DNA of 64,000 nucleotides from Odiellus spinosus. Lineage: Eukaryota > Arthropoda > Arachnida > Opiliones > Phalangiidae. A program made the position numbers and the translations under genes. Shown here in pieces: positions 1 to 10,682 of the stretch. The notes below the pieces were generated by a model. That model made no database searches. It was not told where the DNA came from and worked only from the letters and a program-made list of their open reading frames with translations. Location of the stretch: the NCBI GenBank assembly GCA_963920705.1, contig OY987231.1, positions 6,007,424 to 6,071,423 of the forward strand, written 5' to 3'. Position 1 is the stretch's first letter. Each line of letters begins with the position of its first letter.

Positions 1-443
1 GTTTAGTCCTAATTTTGACGAAATACATTCGATGTCGCGTGACAGCGCCACACTCATGACGTCACTTAGCTATTTCCGGTTTGTGGGGAAATCTAAAAAA
101 AAAAGAGATATTTTTTGTTATTTCTTTCCCGATTTCAATTTATCGGTAATCAATAAGGTAAAATTAAACGGGCCAGGGAATCTGTTTTCAAAACGTGTAA
201 TTCTTCTTAATTTAGATCAGGTCATTTGAAACAATTCTCTAAATATATCTATCAAAATCAAAAGTATCACTCCACTATATAAATTTCATAAGCAATTCAA
301 TGGATAAAAACCGAATTCCCAGCCAATTAAATTTTCTCGAGCACTTTTGGTGCCCGCTCCATCAGAGTGTAACCATGGCGACGTTCGCGCCAAAACGTGC
401 GTCTACAAGGTTCTTTCCTTTCAAACGGAAGTAATTCCGAAAT
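1..443. other. No gene seen
   Basis: AT-rich sequence with no recognisable exon, RNA gene or clear repeat. A short open frame at 32-229 has no recognisable domain and is probably chance. Confidence 0.5.
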
Positions 444-660
444 AGGCTTAGCGTAAAATCAACCAAAAATAGCTTTTCCGAGTGTAAAAATGAATTAGGC
501 TTAGCGAAAAATCAACCAAAATAGCTTTTGCGATTGTAAATGTGAATTAGGCTTAGCGTAAAGTCAACCAAAATAGCTTTTCCGATTGTAAATGTGAATT
601 AGGCTTGGAGTAAAATCAACCAAAATAGCTTTTCGGATTGTAAACGTGATTAGGCTTGGC
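444..660. repeat. Short tandem repeat, about 52-bp unit
   Basis: The motif AGGCTTAGCGTAAAATCAAC followed by an AAATAGCTTTTCCGATTGTAAA-like segment recurs at 444, 497, 549, 601 and, degenerate, 652, giving a unit of 51-53 bp in four to five imperfect copies. The word AGGCTTAGC also appears inside the TTAA-flanked MITEs of this window, so the array may have grown from such an element. Confidence 0.8.
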
Positions 661-674
661 GTCCATTTATGACC

Positions 675-1095
675 AAAAAGCAAACGTTTTATTCGTACTC
701 GTTGGTATAAGAAACTGATACGTCATACGAGTTATTCGTTCGATAAGAAACATTTGAAACTAGAGTTTCTTCGCGAATTTTAACCCAAATTGAGATCTCG
801 AAGCTAGAATGAAGTCATTTGGTCGATTCCTTTCAATTTAGATTTAAATTATAATTACATTTCATTCTACACGGATTTCGAGAAACGTCGCATTATCCGT
901 TTGAATAAACGCGTAATTTGTTTATTAATCTTGCTTAAAATTTGATCTTCGGATAATTCGAATCCATTTGATACTCGTCTGTTTATATAATTTGTAGTGC
1001 TTATATTAAGAAACTATTTATCTGAGATTAAAATACCTTAAAAATCTTAGTTATCAATGAATATCCTAAGTTATTCATCATCCGATTCCGAGCTC
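675..1095 (-). repeat. Dispersed ~450-bp repeat, inverted copy
   Basis: This stretch is the reverse complement of 3191-3645 and of 9411-9860. Shared landmarks are CTAGCTTCGAGATCTCAATT, the GACGCGTATCAAATG-like word, and TTATCCATTGATAACTAG-like ends. It forms the left arm of an inverted pair with 3191-3645. No coding capacity is visible. Confidence 0.8.
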
Positions 1096-1858
1096 TAACC
1101 TAGTTCCTTTAAAATCGGTTTGTTCTATAAAAACAACTGGTGTGATTTCAATGAGTGAAGTCTTCCACCAAGGATGATTAAGTATAACGGATTTATCTGG
1201 ACCAATTTTATACTTTCCCTCGAATCGTTTCTATTTGCCTTTTTGTTCGGCTTCGCTAGCTTCGTCGTTTCGTAACCCTACCTGCCCCTCCAGGCCTTTA
1301 TTTGACCTAGTTATTGGCGCCGAGGGTGCCCTCAGCTCGACGAAGTAAGGGTATATACGTTGATGATTCCAACATTCCTCGCGCATTCGTAAAATATCTC
1401 GATATAGGCTTCTCGCTATCGCCATCGGAATGACTTTGTAGATTACAACGCGGACGAAACTAAGCATTCCTCTATCTTTAAACGTACGAAATACTCGAAA
1501 ATCATACGCTAGGTTGGAACGCCCTGAAATTTCCAAATGTTTCTATGTGAAAGAAAAAAAAAATAGAAACTGGTTTTCATTTTTGCTCGATTATATTATA
1601 GTGGCGCTCTCTCGGAACTAGTAACTAACTACTTAGTTTTAGGGTCTGTAAGCCCATTTGTGTTTAGAATACTAATTAAGTTTCCGCTACACGCTGAGTT
1701 GTTGTACGACTAGCTCTACTTATTCAAACTCTTTATCTTTAGCGATTGATACAGGAATTAGTTCATTTACATACGTCGCACTCGTTTGTTAGAAAGGTCA
1801 AATTTAAAATGTCATTTTTAATTAATAACAGAATCTAGAAAAGGCCAAACACCTTTAA
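1096..1858. other. No gene seen
   Basis: No exon-like or structured feature recognised. A 101-codon minus-strand open frame at 1231-1536 has no domain I recognise and no splice context. Confidence 0.4.
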
Positions 1859-2590
1859 AGGGAGAATGCAACCTAATAATAATTGATTTTTATCGATTCC
1901 ATATCGATTAAATTAGCCTAATCCACTATTAAAAAAATTACGAACGAATATTTAACTAGAAATAAATTAAAAGTTTACCCGGAAAATAGGCTTAGCTGTA
2001 TTCATGGAGATACTGAATTTCTTCGCATTGATGGATCAGCGAACAATCGAATGTTATTGACGAATACAAAATTTCCATACTCATAAACCAACTTCAAAGG
2101 GCTATGGCCATTGGGGTACAAATATAATGATGAATTATCACAATAGATGTCGCGCCTGCGCCTCATTCTATATCGCGCTCTCGTACCTATCCACGTATTA
2201 CACCCGTTGCTATGGGAAACGCGTCGAGTCTCGAAGCGCGAGGGGAGGGGTTACCGCGTAGCTTGTCTCTCTCGTCATAGCTTAGCCAATCGGAAAAGGA
2301 TCAGAATGGGAATTACGATAGCGACATCTCTTAACAGCTCGGCGCGTAAAGAGTGTACCCCAATGACGCGCTGCCCCTGCAAGTTCTTCTTCAATTTCGA
2401 ATTCGTCTATTGGAAGGCATTTGCTCATTGGTCAATGCATGGAAATTCAGGATCTCCATGAATACAGCTAAGCCTATTTTCCGTGTACATTTTATATTTA
2501 TTTTAAGTTTAATATTTGTTCGTATTTTTTTTTTTACTGGTAAATTAGGTCTGTTTATTTAGACGATTGTTGTTAGGTTGCATTCTTCCT
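1859..2590. mobile_element. TTAA-flanked MITE, family T-A (copy 1)
   Basis: Terminal inverted repeats begin AGGGAGAATGCAACCTAA and end in GCATTCTTCCT, with TTAA directly outside both ends (1855-1858 and 2591-2594). The arms run about 180 bp and converge on the words GGCTTAGCTGTATTCATGGA and its reverse complement. Ends of the form TTAA-AGGGR match the T2/Kolobok type of DNA transposon (family knowledge). The centre is unrelated filler. It lies between the two arms of the ~450-bp inverted repeat. Confidence 0.85.
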
Positions 2591-2594
2591 TTAA

Positions 2595-3190
2595 CGCTGT
2601 TGTTCCTTCTTCTGTAGAGAATCCTAAGGGATTAAAACTCACCAAAGGTTTTATATTAATTTTTAATTTGGTCGTGATCTGAGCAACCGCTAAGCCTCTC
2701 CATTTCCAGTTTTAAAAACACGAATATAAATGTCACAATAATCGCGTCCATGTTTTCGAGTGTCTCTTGTCGCGCCTGTAAAATGTTAAATTAACCACTC
2801 TTTGATTAGCCGCACCCTCGCGATTACTCTGACATTTGCGTATTATTGTTTTTATCAGTATGAGGATTGAGATATGCTTCCAACGGTTGCTCAGTGTAGG
2901 TTTAATAATTCGCCATTAACGAGCTTTAACAAGTTTGAAACGGTTTTCTGCGGTCGGAATAAACTTCGCGCTTCAAGCGTGATTTGCCTCTGACACTCGT
3001 TAACGAGGCCTAAAGGGGCTAATTTATTATTTTTAGTTAGATTCTGTAAAACACTATAAAATGACGCGGGTATTGTAAATGGAACGTTTCTCTCAAAGAA
3101 AATAATGTACTTGAGATATTGAAATATTTTTAAAAAATCAGACTGACGAAGCCCTTACGAGGTCGAAAGCTTTTTCACCACAATTAGACC
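2595..3190. other. No gene seen
   Basis: No open frame of note, no repeat recognised elsewhere in the window. Confidence 0.4.
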
Positions 3191-3645
3191 TCGCGGAATA
3201 GGATAATGAATAACTTAGGATATCCATTGATAACTAGACTTTTTCAATTATTTTAATCGTGGATAAATCGGTTGTTAATGTAAAACCACAAATTATATAA
3301 ACAGACGCGTATCAAATGGATAAAAATTATCCGGAGATAAAATAAAGCTTGATTAATTAACGAATTACGCGATTATTCAAACGCGAAGATAAAAATATGG
3401 CGTTTCTCGAAATCCCTGTAACCTAAATTGAAGCAACTTAAATGACTACATTCTAGCTTCGAGATCTCAATTTGGTTTAAAATCCGCGAAGAAACTTTAA
3501 TTTTAAATTCTTCTTATCGGCGAATGAATAACTCGTATAACGTATCAATTTCTTATAACAATGAGTAGGAATAAAAAGTTTGCCTTTCATTCGGATACGT
3601 TAACTCGAATAAGAAATGGATATGTTTTTCGCGAACGGTTAATAT
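3191..3645 (+). repeat. Dispersed ~450-bp repeat, direct copy
   Basis: Matches 9411-9860 in the same direction and 675-1095 inverted. It runs from a GGATAATGAATAACTTAGGA-like start, through CATTCTAGCTTCGAGATCTC, to AAAAAGTTTGCCTT. With 675-1095 it brackets a 2.1-kb interior, so the pair could be the long inverted ends of one element. Confidence 0.8.
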
Positions 3646-4714
3646 CTGATTGACATTCACGATGGTCCTATTCAATTAAAAGTTTGACGAATTACGAGCT
3701 CTATCACAATTACAGTTTTTAACAATAAAAACTTTGTTCCTTCATCCATGCTATTCTTCCGTTTAGAATAGAAAATTCCACATTAATATGCCTAGTTGAA
3801 TATTTGTTGTTGACTTCAATAAAATTGCGTTTCTGCGGTATCAGATTCTGCGAATAAGTCTGTTGTTATCTATTATAATAATAGGCTTATGGTATTATCT
3901 GATTCCAGTAATCTTTTCTACGATATCATACGACAATCGCTTTGATTTCGAGTGCTTAGTGACTCGAGCTACTAGTTTTCTAAGCGATGTAGAAACGCAA
4001 ACACTCGAAATGTTTAAAGGGTTTTCGTGATTGTTATTTAAATTGAATTTCAGAGCGGTTTAGTCATCGAAGATTGGCTTATTTATAATAAAACCGTAAG
4101 GAAAAGCTCCCAGTTCTTGTTTGCGAGTGACAATGATATGACGTCATCGTAATAAGTTTTCTCGAGCTTCTACGTTATTTTAAAATAATAAAACGTCTGT
4201 CAAAATAAAAAGCGATAGAATACCATTTAACTATTCATTTGCCAAATCAAAAACGTCATTTCCTTGAGTACCGTACAATTAAGGAAATTATACCATATCT
4301 TTTTGTTTCATCGATTTGTCACGCTGTTAAAATGGAATTTCAGTAATGTTAACAAACGATTCAAATTATATTCAAATGCCAAAAAAAAAAATACTCAACC
4401 TTGGAGGAAATAAAGAGGTAGCCGACTGACAGTTCTCGAATAGGCACCAGTACAGGGTGTCAGCCTAGATCCTTAAACTTTCTTGGTTGCCAATTCAGCA
4501 GTTGCATTCCGATTTGGATGGTTTTCGATGGAAATTTGGGGGTTCGAATTTTTGGCAGTTTTATGAAGTTTTGAAACTACAAAAAAAAAAACCATCCACT
4601 CACAAAAATTAACAAATTTTTAAATATTCACCCCTCCCTCCGGCTTTTATATTTCAAATCGTAGTTTTATTTATCATGAATTTAAAGTATCTGGCTATTC
4701 AATTTTAGCATAAC
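3646..4714. other. No gene seen
   Basis: AT-rich, no exon-like frame. A TACAGGGTGTC word near 4452 resembles the tip of some mariner-like inverted repeats but no partner end was found. Confidence 0.4.
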
Positions 4715-4838
4715 CAGAAGCCGATTAAATCATTAAACCTTCCTTTGAAGTCTATTAGTCTGTTCCATATAGCGCTGATCTCTGATGGCGTACAAACCGT
4801 GATTTTTGAAACTTACCCGTGAGTAATAGACTTCAATG
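4715..4838. mobile_element. Internally deleted copy of the 338-bp MITE family
   Basis: Starts CAGAAGCCGAT, continues with CCTTCCTTTGAAGTCTATTA and finishes AGTAATAGACTTCAA. These are the ends of the 338-bp elements at 32776, 55843 and 57200, with most of the centre missing and a small insertion after the tip. Confidence 0.6.
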
Positions 4839-5754
4839 GCATAACTGAGACAGATTTTTCTATGGTAAAACATTTTTAACTAACAACAGAGCCAGCCAGG
4901 TCGTCAATCCAACCATCAAATTGCGCGGTTTAAAAAGTTGGAAAGGGGAGAATATAGCATAAAGCCTTTTACGCATGCGCGTTGACAAAACACTGAAGCA
5001 GTCGACTACTCCATTTATAAATTCTCCAAGACTCATCCTAATTCCAATGTATTAGACTGTCGTTTTAAACAAATTTATGAACCTAACATTTTCACCCCAT
5101 GCCAATATACCCCATCTCCTAGAGGCAATTTACATAGCATCCATATCGTGAATTTTTAAAGAACTTCAAAATACCAGGAAAGACGTAAATTTTGAATATA
5201 GGGATATAGGTCTTAAATATTACGAAAAAGATATAAATATAAACCATAAACCTTCGAGAAAAATGTGGTGACAGCAAAAATAAATAGCAGATAGGTTTTT
5301 TTTCCCTCAGAGAGGCCGTTCCTCTTTCTGTTATTTTATTTTTGGTGGGGGTCAATACAAAACTATAAATTCGTTTTCATGTTCTAAATATACCAATGCA
5401 CCGATATACATTATTATTATTATTTGGAACTGGTATTTGTGTTTTTTTGTCATTTCATGGCGTAAAATTGTACAGGCGTACAGAATCGTATAGGAAATCC
5501 GTACTATTAATATTGAATTAGATTGTGATTTTTGTAAAACAATATAAAATGACAGCTAATCGCGTCGTCATCTTTCCTCGATGAATTGTTTTTAATCTAG
5601 AAAAGAGGAAAAATGTATTTCCCCGAATCACTCAACCATTTTCCCCCGTAGCATAGTGTTTATAGATGCGAAAACTAGATTAAAAGATGCCCTCTTCGGA
5701 CATCTAAAGGGAGTGTGAGTTGGAAAAAAACGTTCTCTAATGATTCTATACTAT
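4839..5754. other. No gene seen
   Basis: No recognisable exon. A 78-codon minus-strand frame at 5119-5355 is low in complexity and unsupported. Confidence 0.4.
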
Positions 5755-6100
5755 CAAAAGTCTATCACTTTATTCCACAAAAGTAAACAACGCCCCGTAT
5801 CTTAATACTATCAGCAAAGGTCTAAGTGTACCGTCATATTCTGATTCGAGACACTCAAGCGGCCGCAGCGGGTGTAAATAATGAAAGGAGGGAGCGCCAC
5901 TCTTTTTTGGAGGGAAGACAATGTAGCCAAGCACGGCCCGCTTAAATTCCATCCCTCTCTCCTGACTCCAAATATCGAGGAAGAGTCCTAACCACTCGAG
6001 CCAGACAGGGGTGATGATTTTTCTGGCTATTTTTAAGTATTGGGCTGTGACGTAAAACAATCTTTGCGATAGTATTAAGCTAAGGAGCGTTGTTTACCTT
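5755..6100. mobile_element. MITE, CAAAAGTCTATC family (copy 1, right end truncated)
   Basis: Left end CAAAAGTCTATCACTTTATT, then a body shared with 32692-33407, 41187-41580 and 43790-44160 (landmarks GCGCCACTCTTT, GGGAGGGAAGACAAT-like, CACTCGAGCCAGACAGGGGT). The right arm stops near TTGTTTACCTT at 6100, short of the terminal bases. The 96-codon minus-strand open frame inside it is noncoding. Confidence 0.8.
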
Positions 6101-6431
6101 AATACCTTAATGAAGAAATAAAACAGTCAGAAATTATATTCTTCTGAATTATGCCAGAAATTGGGAAGAAAAAATTATATTTTATCATTAAAAAATTAGT
6201 TTATTTATAGACTTGGCGAGGGAATGATCATTCGTAACGTATAGTATTTAGCATTGTCAAATGCTATAGTAAGTTACATAATCGCGTATTCGGTCTACAG
6301 ATCAATCATAAGGGAGTGACTAACACCTCGAGATTTGGGGATGTGACGTTTGGTTACCATTCTGCTTTTGTACTAATCCTACCAGAATTGCGGTCCTATA
6401 TAGTTGCTATCTTAAAAGAGGAGGAACTTAG

Positions 6432-6712
6432 GGAATGTTGCCGTCGACGTCATCAGCTACCTAATAGCTTGTAAAACTCATAGCGCTCGTGAGCGCCGAG
6501 CATTTCTGTAAAGTTATTTTTTCTATATCCGTGTCAGCTCTCAAGGTCGGCTCCTCTACTGAGTGACTTCTGAGCCTTCTGACCCCTAGCGTTTGATGAA
6601 AACGGAAATAACTGCCCTGTATAACCTTAACGCCACGTGGTTTCGTGACGTAGTTAGTAACATTCGAACAAGATGTCGCACCCACAAGTTATTTTATAAT
6701 ATCAACTATTAA
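6432..6712. repeat. Dispersed repeat shared with 37590-37870 and 29133-29325
   Basis: Body from TGTTGCCGTCGACGTCATCA through TAGCGCTCGTGAGC, CCCCTAGCGTTT and CTTAACGCCACGTG to CAAGATGTCGCACCCACAAG. At 37.5 kb the same body lies inside a complete TTAA-flanked element, so this is probably a copy without recognisable ends. Confidence 0.8.
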
Positions 6713-8276
6713 AGATATCCATTAATAGTGGCAGGAGCGGATCACTTGGAGTCATTGAGATAGGAATATTTATATTCCAACACAGTGCTAGGAGTTTCCA
6801 CCTCAGCTACGGCAAAAACCAAACCATGGATTAATTATACGTGCCCTAATTAATCCATGACCAAACCTTCCAGGCACCCGCCCCCCCCTGACGCAAATTT
6901 TTTCTTTTTCTTTTTCATCTTCCTTTTAAAGCTAAACCTCACGCGTTTTTTCTATAAGCCACGTTTTACTTATTACAGGATTTCCTTGGCTTTGTTTTTT
7001 TGTTATTTAACTAGAAATAATTCTAAATAACTTCCTTGATGAAGTTCCTCAATTACGAGAATATTGTTTTAAATTAACTTTTAATATTTGTTGATACTAA
7101 TAACATATCCACTTAAATGGGAAAATTTTATAGCTAATATTCAAATTTTATAGCGAATATTCAAAGTAAGAACTATAATAATATTCCGCGAAGCTCGCGT
7201 AAATACCTTTTGCCGCGGTAGTAGTTATTTTACCGATTTTTCGAGGCGGCAAAATCCAAAATTTTGTTACACGGAAGGAAATAATCTTTTCGCCCCAAAA
7301 ATGGCCGTAACAGTAACTTGACCTTGTACGAGCCTCGTTCGTGCATAGACGTAAATGCGCTTCGATTTTTATGACTGGTTATGAAACCAACGTGAGAAAT
7401 TAGTTCGTGTTGGTTCGGGAAGCAATTTACAAGTCGCTTCGCAATTCTAACCGCCAAGAAAATAACGAGACTTGGAGATGCGTATTTGCTGACAAATCTT
7501 AAAATAACGCGATTAAAATTATAATTTCTGTCAAAAATAATTAAGCAATGAGTTGCAAACACGATTAACTAATTAAATTGAGATAATTATTTATAATTTT
7601 TAAATTTTAGGAATTTTTTTAAAAGGACGCTAAGCCTTGGCTATGAACGAACCGGGGTGAACCGTCTTGTCAACGCGTGTAAACCGAACCGATTTTACCC
7701 TCAAGTATGAACGAGGCTTACGTATACTTAAGTTAATGGGCTGATGACGCCTTGCAGATTTCTATAAAGACGCCCTTTTTGGGGGACAAAAAAGTTAGAG
7801 GTTTGAAATTTGTTTTGGCGCGAAATAGTAACATTTAGTAACCAAATTTCAAAAATAGTAACTATTTTAATAACTAAATTTCAAAAATAGTAACTTCTAG
7901 TGGAAATAGTAACTTAGTATCAACCCTGCTGATTTCACGTATCTGCGAGCACTACTCCGCTCGAGTACATGTTTTGAATATAGACTTCTGATTCAGGCTG
8001 AAGTATTCTACGGTAAACTTATTAAGTTGAAGTTCTTTTTGAATGGGCAATTTAGTAAATTTCCATTGTTTTTATTAAGCGGTACGTGTTTTGACGCTAA
8101 GGTATTTAGCGAACGTTGCCAAAACCACTTGTTAAATTGTTAATGGAGCATCGCCTCATTTTCTCCGAGCTCGGCAGGTGTTTGCGCCATAATAAGCTCT
8201 CAGATTCGTTATGCAAATTGACGCCCTTTGCTTTCGCTTAGTCATGATTTGTCTCAAGTGGGAGACGACCGTACCT
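6713..8276. other. No gene seen
   Basis: No exon-like frame. A 110-codon minus-strand frame at 7230-7562 has no recognised domain. A short run of AATAGTAAC repeats lies near 7820-7915. Confidence 0.4.
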
Positions 8277-8530
8277 ATTAAAGGTACTATCTGCGTTTTT
8301 AAATCCCCTTTAAAGCCTCCTTCTATTCTAGCATTTAGTAGACGACGTTGACCATAACTAATTGTACTGTCAAAGGTCAAAGCTAGGCTATGTGCACATG
8401 GTAAGAGCATGTTAAGGGACAAATTTCTGAGACTTCAAAGGGAGTATCTACGATTTTTCAATCCCCTTTTAAGTCGCCTTCTTTTCTAGCTTAGTAGACG
8501 ATTTTGACCATAACGTGTACAGTCAAAGTT
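8277..8530 (+). repeat. Dispersed repeat, two tandem copies
   Basis: Two adjacent copies (about 8277-8420 and 8430-8530) of a module with AGGTACTATCTGCGTTTTTA, TAGTAGACGACGTTGACCAT and TACTGTCAAAG. The same module appears at 50895-51035 in direct and 48690-48830 in inverted orientation. Confidence 0.7.
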
Positions 8531-9410
8531 AATTTAAAAATTAAGTATAAACGTTATTGAAAATGTTACTCAGGGTTTTACTTAAAATTGTCACTAGTTT
8601 CATTATCAAGTAAGAAAATTGTTCTGATAGCCCTAGAAGCCAAGAAAAACGTGTCTAAAATAGGGCCCAAAAAAATAAAACGTTCAGGGTTTCCCCTTAA
8701 AAATATTTAAAATTTGACACCTGAGTTTTTTAGAAAAATATATTAATTTTTCTGTTCCTGTCATTTTTCTACATGGGATATGTATACATATTTTTCTCCT
8801 TTTGTAACTGCAACCTATCCCTATAACAGCTTAAATATTCCAATTACGGAATAGGCTACCTAAATTGTGAATGAAGGAATGACTTTTAATTTGCCTTAAG
8901 TTTCTTGGCTTTTTTTTTTTTTTTGTTTTAAATTAAAAAAAAGAAGAAAAAAACGCGACTAAACAGCTGAAAGACGGCCACATTTGAATCTTAATAGGCA
9001 TAGTTTAGTTATGGTATTGTTAGTTTTTTGCGCGATATTTAAGGTCAAATCTTTCAAAAACGAGGGGCTTCTTATATAGAAAGTGTCCAATTTTGGTTTT
9101 AAAATATGTAAATGATAATCATTCGCATCCCAAGAGTATAAAACGGAAAGAGAAAAAATATTATCTTTGTAATCAAATTAAATCGACGTTTGACCCGGAG
9201 TTCGTCGTCCAATTAATGTTAATGACGTCATTAAGAGACAGCGGGGTTACTTGATCGATTACGACAATGAGCGTTAGGTCCTTAATACCAACTAAAAAAA
9301 CGATAAACCTAAACTTCAATTTAAAAACGCTATTGCAGTCTTGAGACCTCCTATCCTAACGTCATTAGGTTAAGACCGTTGAAAAAATATTCCGCGTCAC
9401 ATAGAACCCG
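8531..9410. other. No gene seen
   Basis: AT-rich with a mononucleotide T run near 8910. Nothing coding recognised. Confidence 0.4.
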
Positions 9411-9900
9411 GAATCGGATAATGACTAACCTATTATATCCATTGATAACTAGGCTTTTTTCTGATATTTTAATCGCGGATAAATTGGTTAATAATATAAA
9501 AACACAAATTATATAAACTGACGCGTATCAAATGCGGGATAAGTATTATCCGGAGATTAAATTTTAGGCTTAATTAATAAACAAATTACTCGTTTATTCA
9601 ATCGCATAATGCGAAGATAAAAATATGACGTTTCTCCAAATCCGTGTAGAATGAAATATAATAATTATATTTATATCTAAATAGGAAAGGAACAGCGACT
9701 AAATTACTACATTCTAGCTTCGAGATCTCAATTTGGGTTAAAATCCGCGAAGAAACTCGAGTTTCGAATGTTTTTTATCGGCGAATGAATAATTCGTATA
9801 ACGCATCAATTTCCTATAACAATGAGTACATATAAAAAGTTTGCCTTACATTCAAATACTCGAATAAGAAATGGATATTTTTTTTCGCCAACGGATGGCC
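9411..9900 (+). repeat. Dispersed ~450-bp repeat, solo direct copy
   Basis: Same order of landmarks as 3191-3645, ending in AAAAAGTTTGCC at about 9845, and similarity continues a little beyond (CGAATAAGAAATGGATAT). This copy has no inverted partner nearby. Confidence 0.8.
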
Positions 9901-10374
9901 TTATTCAATTAACAATATAGTTATACGAATCCCGAGACCTAGCTCTCACTAGGTTTAAAATATAGTTAATAAAATAGAATATATTTCTAATCAGGTTGAG
10001 GTTAATTGCGCTATCTGTTAGTATAGATAATTAAAAATATAGTCCCTTACCCTAATAAACCATGAAAATAAGAATATAAATACAATCAAAGTTGGATTTT
10101 TTTATATTTATAGGTTAATCAAGACAATATAATTTCAGATTGTATAAGGTCCAATTTTTTCGAAGGCCCAGGCGTAATATTTAATTTTTTTTTTATGCTA
10201 TTAAAAACTCATAATTAAATATTAAACCGTAAGCTTCGCGATAGACGAACGTCGCAATATTTTTAAAGACAGAAGATTAAAAATATATGATTTGATAATT
10301 AATATTTGATCGTAGAATTAAATAAACTGTCCGTGTAATAATGATTGGTTTTTATTTCAATTTTTTAATCATAG
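9901..10374 (+). other. Presumed intron upstream of the first visible PDZ exon
   Basis: AT-rich, ending in TTTTTTAATCATAG at 10361-10374, a normal 3' splice site. I could not find the exon coding for the first half of the PDZ domain anywhere in the 10.3 kb upstream. This intron is therefore long, or the exon is too short and diverged to recognise. Confidence 0.5.
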
Positions 10375-10682
10375 GCGACCAACTGATCAAGATTAATGGG
10401 TCGTCAACGGAAGAGCTGAGCTATAAGGAGGGAGTCGCTCTGTTAAAGAGAAGTCCTGATACCGGGACGTTATGTTTCTTAAGAATCAACCATTTTCCCA
10501 CTTCCGATTCCGATATCCCTGCAGATTGTCTCCATGAAGAAGACTCGCGAAACATGATATCGAAGTGGGGGAGACGCGGCAGCCGGTCGTCTCTCGCGTC
10601 ACAAACTAATTCCGGTTGCTCTAGTCCAACTACAACAGTAAAAAATATCACTTCCCCAATTTACGCCAGAAGCATCTCTCAA
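10375..10682 (+). CDS. PDZ gene exon 1 of window: second half of a PDZ domain
   Basis: Reads GDQLIKINGSSTEELSYKEG and on to LLKRSPDTGTLCFLRI, the beta-D to beta-F half of a PDZ fold, then a Ser-rich tail (SRSSLASQTNSGCSSP). It follows an ATAG acceptor, begins on the second base of a codon and stops at CAA|GTAAGT. The residue at the first position of helix alpha-B is Tyr rather than His, which argues against class I ligands. Confidence 0.85.

Noticed and set aside
1231-1536. 101-codon minus-strand frame
   Set aside because: No recognised domain, no splice or poly(A) context, and a length expected by chance in 64 kb.
5770-6060. 96-codon minus-strand frame (and similar at 41243-41449)
   Set aside because: Lies inside the CAAAAGTCTATC MITE, whose other copies have stops and shifts in this frame.
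7230-7562. 110-codon minus-strand frame
   Set aside because: No recognised domain or neighbouring exons; composition like the surrounding noncoding DNA.
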